From: an uncultured Oligoflexales bacterium
GTDB taxonomy: Bacteria > Bdellovibrionota_B > Oligoflexia > Oligoflexales > JAPPIL01
DNA: 64,000 nt
Direction: 5' to 3'
Assembly: GCA_958296095.1 (NCBI GenBank)
Contig: OY282434.1
Location: 558,001-622,000 of the forward strand
Positions within the stretch are counted from its first letter, which is position 1, and each line of letters opens with the position of its first letter. Made by a program: the position numbers and the translations under genes. The notes below the pieces were generated by a model. The model saw nothing but the letters and a program-made list of their open reading frames with translations, had not been told where the DNA came from and did not search any database. Positions 57,039 through 64,000 of the stretch are shown in pieces.

Positions 57039-58610
57039 GTGGATGTTTCGCTAATTATCGTGCTTGTCTGCGTGGGCGGGGCGGCATTGGGTATGTTTGT
57101 GCTCGGCATTTCTGGGCATCGTCGTCGTATTACAGCTGTTTACGAAAAGGCACAGCAAGAATCGCAGGCGATGCGCGAAAATGCGCGGCGTGAATCCGAT
57201 CAACTCTTACAGGGTGCGTTGGACGAAGCGAAGGAGGAGAACAGTCGTCGCCGCCGTTCGTTTGAGAAGGAGACAAAACAGCGCCGACAGGAATTGATTA
57301 AGCTGGAAAATAAGATCCGTCAGCGGGAACGCACGATCGAGAAGAAGCTTCAGTTGCTGGATAAAAAAGAACAGGACATCACGCAGCAGGAACAGACACT
57401 GCAGGATGAGGAGGCTCGCTACAGGCGTTTGGCCAACGAGGTCGATGACAGTCTCCAGCAGGTCAAGGACAAGTTGAAGCAAGTTACTGGCATGTCGGTC
57501 GAGGAGGCGAAGCAGGAGTTAGTGCGTAGTATTGAGAACGAGGCACGTAAGGAGGCACGGGAGAAGCTCCGCAAAATTGAGGAGGAGACACGACAGGAGG
57601 CTGACCAGCAGGCACGTTCGATTATCAGTGCCGCGGTGCAGCGCATTTCGAGTGAATTTGTCAGCGATGCGACGGTGACGGTTGTGTCTATCCCTAGCGA
57701 GGACATGAAGGGGCGCATTATCGGGCGTGAGGGGCGCAATATTCGGGCGATCGAGCAGTTGACAGGTGTTGACCTGATTATCGATGACACCCCTGAAACA
57801 GTGATTGTCTCGTGTTTCAATCCCATTCGGCGCGAGATTGCTCGTATTACGTTGGAACGTTTGATCGTCGATGGGCGCATCCATCCCTCACGTATTGGTG
57901 AGACGATCAGGCGTGTGACAGAAGAGTTAGACCAGACGATGCGTGACGAGGGCGAGCAGGCCATCTTGCAATTGGGCATCAGCGATTTTCATCCAGAGTT
58001 GGTGTTGACTCTAGGGCGCTTGAAATACCGTATGGTCGGGCAGCAGACGGTGTTGCAGCACTCGCTGGAGACCGCACAGATTGCCAGAATTATGGCGGCC
58101 GAGATGCGTAGTGATAGCAAAGAGGCGGCGCGCAGCGGTCTGTTACATGACATCGGCAAGGCACTTGACTCCGATGTTGATGGTCATCATGCACAGGTAG
58201 GTGCGGACTTTTGTGCCCGACTAGGTGAATCGCCACAGGTGGTAGAAGCGATTAGGGCACATCATTTTGACCACGCGGTGCAGTCTAGCCCTCTTGCTGG
58301 CATTATCTATACGGCCAATCAGCTGTCGATGAACCGTCCCGGAGCTCGCCGTGAGGCTGTTGATAGCTACATCGAGCGTCTCAACGACATGGAGAAACTT
58401 GTCGCTGACTTCACTGGCATCGATAAGGTCTATGTGCTCAAGGCTGGTCGGGAAGTGCGTGCCCTGGTCACTCCGTCGGGCATGGGTGACGACGAGGTCG
58501 TCGATCTCTCCAGCGAGATTGCTGCTAAGTTGAGGCAAGAGCTGACCTTCCCCGGTCAAGTGCGCATCAGTGTCGTCAGAGAAAGCCAAGCAGTCGATTA
58601 CGCTAAGTGA
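57039..58610 (+). CDS. rny: Ribonuclease Y
   Basis: RNase Y is the membrane-anchored endoribonuclease that starts mRNA decay. The 523 residues show an N-terminal membrane helix (IIVLVCVGGAALGMFVLGI), a long Glu/Arg/Lys/Gln coiled coil (~30-200), the KH domain (GRIIGREGRNIRAIEQLTGV, DLIIDDTPETVIVSCFNP) and the HD domain (HSLETAQIARIMAAEM, LLHDIGKALDSDVDGHHAQV). It starts GTG with gaggtcgag upstream, after the pal terminator. Presence of RNase Y argues against a gammaproteobacterium. Confidence 0.96.
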   Translation: MDVSLIIVLVCVGGAALGMFVLGISGHRRRITAVYEKAQQESQAMRENARRESDQLLQGALDEAKEENSRRRRSFEKETKQRRQELIKLENKIRQRERTIEKKLQLLDKKEQDITQQEQTLQDEEARYRRLANEVDDSLQQVKDKLKQVTGMSVEEAKQELVRSIENEARKEAREKLRKIEEETRQEADQQARSIISAAVQRISSEFVSDATVTVVSIPSEDMKGRIIGREGRNIRAIEQLTGVDLIIDDTPETVIVSCFNPIRREIARITLERLIVDGRIHPSRIGETIRRVTEELDQTMRDEGEQAILQLGISDFHPELVLTLGRLKYRMVGQQTVLQHSLETAQIARIMAAEMRSDSKEAARSGLLHDIGKALDSDVDGHHAQVGADFCARLGESPQVVEAIRAHHFDHAVQSSPLAGIIYTANQLSMNRPGARREAVDSYIERLNDMEKLVADFTGIDKVYVLKAGREVRALVTPSGMGDDEVVDLSSEIAAKLRQELTFPGQVRISVVRESQAVDYAK

Positions 58611-58900
58611 CGCGAATATCGGGTTTTTTTCAGGGGGTCACTACAGCAAGCAGCGAGTGGAGCTAGAAAGCGGCAAGAAAGCAGGCGAAGCGAGCGTTAC
58701 AACGAGCCGCAATGACACTACTTAACGCGAATATCGGGTTTTTCTCAGGGGGTCACTACAGCAAGCAGCGAGTGGAGCTAGAAAGCGGCAAGAAAGCAGG
58801 CGAAGCGAGCGTTACAACGAGCCGCAATGACACTACTTAACGCGAATATCGGGTTTTTCTCAGGGGGTCACTACAGCAAGCAGCGAGTGGAGCTAGGCAA
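58611..58900 (+). repeat. 115-bp tandem repeat, about 2.5 copies
   Basis: Units begin cgcgaatatcgggttt at 58611, 58726 and 58841 (period 115). Each holds cagggggtcactacagcaag and the interspersed core gtggagctagaaagcggcaa, then gcgagcgttacaacgagccg. The array starts directly at the rny stop. Confidence 0.93.
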
Positions 58901-59740
58901 TGTTTAGCACAGACCCCCGTTATCTTGGCACGGCACAGTGGAGCTAGCCACCTTAGCTCGTACCTCCGTTATCTTGGCGCGGCGCAGCCCTACCGAGAAA
59001 CCCGACCACAACAGGTATAGGCACATGCTTTATCTAAAAGCATAATCTGACAGCAATATGGCAGTATTTATGGTCGGGTTTTCGTACGGCCTCGCCCCGC
59101 CCTTCATGGAGATCTCGGTGGGCAAGCCTCAGCTCAACAGCCGAGAGTTCTGAGAACAAGCAGAGGGGCTTGGGGGCAAGCAGAGAGAGGCCTGAGGGCA
59201 AGCAGCGAGCTAGCAAGCGAGCGATATAGAAAGCAGCGTAGCGAGCGAAGCGAGCTAGCAAGCGGAGCACAATCACTACTTAGCACAGACCTCCGTTATC
59301 TTGGCGAGGCGCAGCCCTACCGAGAAACCCGACCTCAACAGGTATGGGCACATGCCTTGTGCAAAAAAATAAACTGACGACAATACGGCAATATTTGTGG
59401 TCGGGTTTTCGCACGGCCTCGCCGCGCCGTTCATGGTGCTCTCGGTGTGCAAGAGGTGGGGGTAACCGCGAGAAACTTGAAAACAAGCAGAGGGGCTTGG
59501 GGGCAGGCAGAGAGGCTTGGGGGCAAGCTTGAACGCAATAACGAGAGGTCTGAGCGCAGCGCGGCGAGCTAGGAAGCGAGCGTTACAAAAAATCGTGCGT
59601 AGCAAAACAGGAAGATTTACCGTTATGTATTTCATTCCAAGTAATATCTGTGATTTTTCAATGTATATTTTTACAAAACAGGATTTTACAGCTAAAATTC
59701 TTGTCTAGTTAGGTAGATATGCGAAACCCGATATTCGCGC
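58900..59740. repeat. Interspersed repeat block ending in an inverted end motif
   Basis: Two long modules (58918-59230 and 59275-59590) with acctccgttatcttggcgcg, gaaacccgacc...aacaggtat, gcacaaggcat-type sequence and cores. After an AT-rich 100 bp (59600-59710) comes aaacccgatattcgcg (59723-59738), the reverse complement of the start of the 115-bp unit. The block is thus bracketed by inverted 16-bp ends. No gene supported. Confidence 0.82.
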
Positions 59741-59762
59741 TAAGTGAGCTGAGTTATCTTAG

Positions 59763-61226
59763 CTAATTTTTTTGCTGTTTTTCTCCACGTGCAGAATGGA
59801 CTGCAAGTGCGGCTCTAATGAGCAAGAAGACCAGGAAGGCCGCGACGAGGCCTGGAACACCTTCGTTTAGGTAAGCTCTCAGTTCGCTAAAATGCCACAG
59901 CACTACCGTCGCTCCGCCCGCGAGGGAAACCAGAATTGCCCCCCATTCAGGAATGGCTAAGTTAAAAAGACGTAACACGAGCAAACTGCCAATAGAGGCA
60001 CTCAAGCCTGTTGCCGCAAAAGAAACAAGTGAGAAAATATCTCCTCCGAGCCACAATGCCGCCGCGGTAGCCAACAAAACAATGGCAATTGTGCTCGCTT
60101 TGGCAAGGGCTAGCGAGGCGCGGGGTGGTTCGGGCAGATCACGCACGAGTGAAGATGAACAGCTGATTATCTGTGAATCAGCACTAGAGAGAGTGGCAGA
60201 AAAAACACCAGCTAAGATGAAACCGACAGCCATAGCTGGCAGCAATTCTTTCGCCGACAGGAAGAGCGATAGTTCGGCGTGGAAGTCACCTGCATCTTGC
60301 AACACAACCCTGGTGCTCAAGCCAACCAGCACCGCAGTTGTCAGAAAGACAGTTTCAAAAATACATATGGTAGCCAAAAACTTCCGCGTTGCCGCAACAG
60401 AATCTTGCAACGCCATCATGCGCACTACCCCGTGGGGTTGACCGATACTGGCACAGCCAAAGCCAAAGCCACCAAGAAAAAAGAGCAACACACCAAAGTA
60501 GCCACCTACGGAGGACAGGTTCTGGGGGAACAGTGCCGTCTCCTCGCTGCCTTGCGGGGCGGTCGCCATGAAAGCCTCGTATAGCTCGCTAATGCCACCC
60601 TCTTTGATAACCGCAACAACTAGCAACAACAGTAAGCTACCGAGCATGAAGATGGTTTGGAGTACATCCGTCCAAGTAGAGGCACGAATGCCACCCGACC
60701 AGCAGTAGAACAAAATTACCGCCGCACCCAGCAGGATACCGATGTAGAGCGGTTGATCGATTGCCACCTGCAATGCCATACCACCTGCTTTCAGTTGTGC
60801 CGCGGCATAAATAGTTAGAAAAAAAAGCGAGATACAACCGATAAAGCGCCGCAACCAGACACGGTTTTCTCCCTCCTGAAAGGTGATCAGCTCACCGAGA
60901 CTCAAAGCCCAGCCACCGCGGTTGCTAAATTGTATGCGAGCAACAGCTAGGGAATAGACAAGCACCGAACCAACGATCAACCCCAGCCCAAACCAGATTA
61001 TGCCCGTGCCAATCACGTAAGACTTGCCCATAAAACCAGCGAACATGAAACCACTGAGCTTGGAAGCACTGGCAGAGAGTGCTAAGGCGTAGGGAGAAAC
61101 ACGCTGGCTAGCAAGGTAATAATCGCCTTCGGAACGCTCGCCACGTCGCTGAGCCATCAGCCCAACCAGGAGGGTGCCGCCAAGGAAGAAGAGCAAAAAA
61201 CTGAACAGAACCACAACCGCCCCCAT
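59763..61226 (-). CDS. Sodium/solute symporter (SSS family)
   Basis: The 487-residue protein has about 13 membrane helices and the SSS pattern: GDYYLASQRVSPYALALSAS, ASKLSGFMFAGFMG, YCWSGGIRASTWTDVLQTIF and the Na2-site region AGVFSATLSSADSQIISCSS. It is closest in feel to the PutP/proline branch, and the substrate could be proline or another small organic anion. ATG 61226 (MGAVVVLFSFLLFF) is preferred; the frame extends to 61280 with a Cys-rich unlikely N-terminus. Monocistronic between two repeat blocks. Confidence 0.9.
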   Translation of the reverse strand: MGAVVVLFSFLLFFLGGTLLVGLMAQRRGERSEGDYYLASQRVSPYALALSASASKLSGFMFAGFMGKSYVIGTGIIWFGLGLIVGSVLVYSLAVARIQFSNRGGWALSLGELITFQEGENRVWLRRFIGCISLFFLTIYAAAQLKAGGMALQVAIDQPLYIGILLGAAVILFYCWSGGIRASTWTDVLQTIFMLGSLLLLLVVAVIKEGGISELYEAFMATAPQGSEETALFPQNLSSVGGYFGVLLFFLGGFGFGCASIGQPHGVVRMMALQDSVAATRKFLATICIFETVFLTTAVLVGLSTRVVLQDAGDFHAELSLFLSAKELLPAMAVGFILAGVFSATLSSADSQIISCSSSLVRDLPEPPRASLALAKASTIAIVLLATAAALWLGGDIFSLVSFAATGLSASIGSLLVLRLFNLAIPEWGAILVSLAGGATVVLWHFSELRAYLNEGVPGLVAAFLVFLLIRAALAVHSARGEKQQKN

Positions 61227-61339
61227 CCAACAGCACTTCCTACAGCCGACAAGGCAGCCACAAGAAAGCTTCCCCGACAAAGTCTCCGATCAGGATTCCT
61301 TCCGCTCCTGCCTCGAGCCCGATATAGAGCAACCCAATG

Positions 61340-62400
61340 AATGTCAACAGTTTTTAGCTCGCTACGCTTGCTGCGCTGCGCTACGCGCTGCGCTGCGCTG
61401 CGCTACGCTACGCTACGCTACGCGGCTCTTTAGTAACGCTCGTCTACGAGGCTTTTTTGTAACGCTCGCTACGCGGCTCTTTGTAACGCTCGCTTGCTAG
61501 CTCGCTGCTTGTGCTCTGATCTCCCTGTATTGCGTTCAAGCTTGCCCCCAAGCCTCTCTGCCTGCCCCCAAACCCCTCTGCTTGTTTTCAAGTTTCTCGC
61601 GGTTACCCCCACCTCTTGCCCACCGAGAGCACCATGAACGGCGGGGCGAGGCCGTGCGAAAACCCGACCACAAATATTGCCGTATTGCCGTCAGTTTATT
61701 TTTTTTGCACAAGGCATGTGCCTATACCTGTTGAGGTCGGGTTTCTCGGTAGGGCTGCGCCTCGCCCAGCTGCGCTGCGCACGACTTTTTGTATCGCTCG
61801 CTTCCTAGCTCGCTCCTCGTCCTCGGACCTCTTGCTATCGCATTCAGGCTTGCCTGCTAACCTCTCTGCTTGCCCTCAGGCCTTCTCGTTATTGCGTTCA
61901 AGCTTGCCCACCGAGAGCTCCATGAACGGCACGGCAAGACCGTGCGCTGCGCTGCGACTCTTTGTATCGCTTGCTAGCTCGCTTCGCTCGCTACGCTGCT
62001 TTTTGTATCGCTCGCTTCCTAGCTCGCTGCATGTTCTCAGGCCACTCTGCACGCCCTCTCTGCTTGCTCCCAAGTCTTCTCGCGGTTGCCCACACCTCTT
62101 GCCTACCGAGAGCCACATGAATGGCGCGGCGAGGCCGTTCGCTGCGCTGCGGCTCTTTGTAACGCTCGCTTCCTAGCTCGCTCCTTGCCCTCAGACCTCC
62201 TGCTATTGCGTTCAGATTATTTTTTGCACAAGGCATGTGCCTATACCCGCTCAGGGCGAGTTTCTCGGTAGGGCTGCGCCTCGCCAAGATAACGGAGGCT
62301 TGTGCTAAGGGACTAGCTCCACTGTGCCGTGCCAAGATAACGGAGATTTGTGCTAAGTAGTGTCCTTGTCACCAAACCTCTCGGCGGTTGCGTTGAGGCT
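61340..62400. repeat. Long interspersed repeat block (~1.06 kb)
   Basis: Opens with a low-complexity cgctgcgctacgc run (61355-61425), then cores at about 61430, 61485, 61790, 61965, 62000 and 62155, three ccgagagctccatgaacggc-type modules (61622, 61910, 62105) and two end modules gagtttctcggtagggctgc (61738, 62258). Orientation is mostly the reverse of the 49.9-kb block. The 114-codon minus-strand frame at 61991-62335 is a repeat translation. Confidence 0.9.
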
Positions 62401-62425
62401 TGCTCTCAAGCCGCTCGCTTTAATT

Positions 62426-63295
62426 TTAAAGCCTGGGAAAGAAGTGGTAGGAGCCAGTTGCGCCGCATGATCTTGGCTCACCGTTGAGGGTAATTTTTTT
62501 GTTTTTGTGCCCAGGGCAATTGCAGTAAAACGGGTGTCCTGCTTGTGTGGGAATGCGCACCTCCATGCCTGCACCGTCACGGCAGTCAGAAGCTTGCGCA
62601 TAGATGTCGTCCAGTAGGGCGGTGAAAGTTTTGCCGCTCTCGGACAAGTACTTAGCAATATAGTAGTCTCTTGGTTTAAAATCTTTATCAGGGATGCGTT
62701 GGTCGTTGCGTCGCTCGCGTGCTGCTTTGCTTCTTTTTTCTGGCGGAAAGCAGCGGTTGGCATTACCGGCAAAACAGCGCAGCGGAATGCGCACAGTGTT
62801 GCTGGCACTAGTCTTGCCGACTTTGCAGTATGGTCTCTCGCCGCTGATGAAAAAAGGCGAGTCGTACTTGTTATCCCGCACACACCATTCGACGAACTGA
62901 CGCAGGTAATCGTATTGATTAGGCTGCCGATAACACACCTCCTGCATTGGCTCAATCGACCTGCTGCCAGTAACATCCTTCAGGAAACACACCCAGGTAT
63001 AACCTTGGCTCTGCCATGCCAACACTACTTCAGAAAAAACAACGGGCACAGCTTGCAAGGGCTGTGCCGTGATGTGCTCAGCCTCAAACTCCTGCTTGGC
63101 AGTGCGCAGTCGATAGAAAGCCTGCGGTAAGGGGACATTGCCTCCTGGCCCCAGTGCACCTGCTACCTCAATCAGCATGCCTGCTGGTGTAACGTTAAGA
63201 AACACAGCATGACTCTCAAGACTGCGCAAATCATCCGAGGACGTGGAAATCAGCTTGCAAGCCGACAACAGCACGGTCAGCAGCAGTAGTCTCAT
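62426..63295 (-). CDS. Exported lipoprotein, Cys-rich
   Basis: The 289-residue product starts MRLLLLTVLLSACKLIS (lipobox LSAC). The mature part has about a dozen Cys, some in a C-x-C pair near the end (FYCNCPGHKNKKITLNG), suggesting a disulfide-stabilised periplasmic or surface domain. ATG 63295 overlaps the stop of the upstream gene (ATGA); a GTG at 63301 is the alternative. Operon with the acidic lipoprotein before it. No family recognised. Confidence 0.75.
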   Translation of the reverse strand: MRLLLLTVLLSACKLISTSSDDLRSLESHAVFLNVTPAGMLIEVAGALGPGGNVPLPQAFYRLRTAKQEFEAEHITAQPLQAVPVVFSEVVLAWQSQGYTWVCFLKDVTGSRSIEPMQEVCYRQPNQYDYLRQFVEWCVRDNKYDSPFFISGERPYCKVGKTSASNTVRIPLRCFAGNANRCFPPEKRSKAARERRNDQRIPDKDFKPRDYYIAKYLSESGKTFTALLDDIYAQASDCRDGAGMEVRIPTQAGHPFYCNCPGHKNKKITLNGEPRSCGATGSYHFFPRL

Positions 63296-63930
63296 TCGCA
63301 CAATATCTCCGTTGTCTGTGTCATATCCGTGATCTCAATCCGCTCGTGGCAAGTTTTATCACGCCACTTCAGCTTTAACCAAAACGCGAGCGGCGGTAGT
63401 TTGACCCCCCGCGTTTCAAACTTATACGTGCTATCTGTTAATTTCAGCGTAACGTTACCTGTATGACTCAGTCTGATGTCACTTATCTCAGGCAGATACT
63501 GCTGACTAAATTCCAACTGTGGATACAAGTCACCCTTGATCGTCTTAAAACTCAACTTGACGGACAAGGGCTGTGGTTCTTCGCTCTCTTCGTCCTCTTC
63601 CTCCACTTCGTCCTCTTCGTCCGTTTCCTCCTCTTCGTCCGTTTCTTCCTCTTCCTCCTCTTCCTCCTCTTCGATCACTTTACCTCCCTCATCGTCCTCA
63701 TCGTCCTCTTCGCTGCCTTTGCCCGGCCCTTGCTCAGCTCCCTCACCGGTCTTGTCTTGGTCGTCTTTGGGCTTAACTTTATCTTTACGGCGCAACTGGG
63801 AGCTGCCCTCACCCGTGGGAAAATACGTCGATTCCATGGTCGGTGTTGGTTGTTCCTCTGGCTCGTGTTCCTTCTTGCCTGCAGTGCAAGAGAGCAGCAG
63901 GCCCAGTGTCAACAGTGGCAAAATGTGCAT
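63292..63930 (-). CDS. Exported lipoprotein with acidic low-complexity linker
   Basis: The 212-residue product starts MHILPLLTLGLLLSCTAGKK (lipobox LLSC), from an ATG with gggag upstream. Residues ~70-120 are nearly all Glu/Asp (EEEEEEEEEETDEEEETDEE), a spacer, followed by a beta-type C-terminal domain (LSVKLSFKTIKGDLYPQLEF; LKLKWRDKTCHERIEITDM). The linker is encoded by a tandem tcctcttc-type run prone to slippage. It recalls the lipoprotein at 12684 in layout. First gene of a pair. Confidence 0.76.
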   Translation of the reverse strand: MHILPLLTLGLLLSCTAGKKEHEPEEQPTPTMESTYFPTGEGSSQLRRKDKVKPKDDQDKTGEGAEQGPGKGSEEDDEDDEGGKVIEEEEEEEEEETDEEEETDEEDEVEEEDEESEEPQPLSVKLSFKTIKGDLYPQLEFSQQYLPEISDIRLSHTGNVTLKLTDSTYKFETRGVKLPPLAFWLKLKWRDKTCHERIEITDMTQTTEILCE

Positions 63931-64000
63931 CCTGTCTCCCTGTCTGGGCAGTCACGCACGCCTATTGTCGGCATGTTGCTGCTTAAACTTAGCCTTAAGT

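Noticed and set aside
58611-58900. 115-bp tandem repeats as a CRISPR array
   Set aside because: Units are identical throughout with no unique spacers, and no cas genes are near.
59735-59768. gctaag/cttagc stem followed by T-run as a terminator
   Set aside because: On the plus strand there is no gene to terminate, and it overlaps the symporter's stop codon on the other strand; six-pair stem with a 13-base loop is weak.
1-64000. tRNA or rRNA genes
   Set aside because: I looked for T-loop-like gttcgaatc sequences with matching acceptor stems in the gaps and found none; a dedicated scan could still find one.

Overview
The window is about 64 kb of a Gram-negative bacterial chromosome at roughly 50% GC. 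Pal, many lipobox-bearing lipoproteins, Mpl and LdcA (murein recycling) and HemF indicate an outer membrane, and the rplKAJL-rpoBC cluster shows it is chromosomal. RNase Y together with Pal, alanine dehydrogenase, a PfaC-type lipid synthase and Rpn-family nucleases would fit a deltaproteobacteria-like lineage (Myxococcota, Bdellovibrionota or Desulfobacterota in the broad sense). This is an inference; no 16S gene is present.

Layout. 1-2.8 kb: end of a surface-glycan or membrane cluster (methyltransferase, polytopic membrane protein). 2.8-5.1 kb (minus): rpsP-trmD-nitronate monooxygenase operon without rimM. 5.3-7.8 kb (plus): ppx/gppA-holA. 7.8-14.3 kb: accessory stretch with small lipoproteins, a PD-(D/E)XK-like protein, a truncated IS3 element, an Rpn nuclease and a lipoprotein pair. 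14.3-15.4 kb: ald (minus). 15.6-26.3 kb: rplK, rplA, rplJ, rplL, rpoB, rpoC. 26.3-32.0 kb: a near-perfect tandem duplication of a two-gene exported-protein cassette flanked by three copies of a 0.8-0.9 kb repeat block. 32.0-42.7 kb (minus): hemF, then a compact PUFA-synthase-like set (KS-ACP, stand-alone dehydratase, PfaC-like KS-CLF-DH protein) coupled to a YfhO-like membrane protein. 43.3-45.5 kb: two Rpn-family pseudogenes broken by repeats. 46-49.8 kb: a lipoprotein, and an adenylation enzyme with a TmpA-like membrane redox protein. 51-56.3 kb: LysR regulator, secreted protein, ldcA, mpl. 56.4-58.6 kb: pal, terminator, rny. 59.8-61.2 kb: sodium/solute symporter. 62.4-63.9 kb: lipoprotein pair.

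The dominant unusual feature is one family of interspersed repeats built on a core of about 33 bp that, in one orientation, translates as SELGSERYKKP. It fills almost every intergenic gap longer than 300 bp, has broken two Rpn genes, and has been absorbed into the C-terminal ends of at least three apparently functional genes (rpsP, the membrane protein at 1244-2809 and the YfhO-like protein). In the sense orientation the core stays open; in the reverse orientation it supplies a TAA stop after RGFL. This resembles the Rickettsia palindromic elements known to insert in frame into genes. The second notable system is the small PUFA-type synthase, which has no acyltransferase, ketoreductase or enoylreductase domain of its own.
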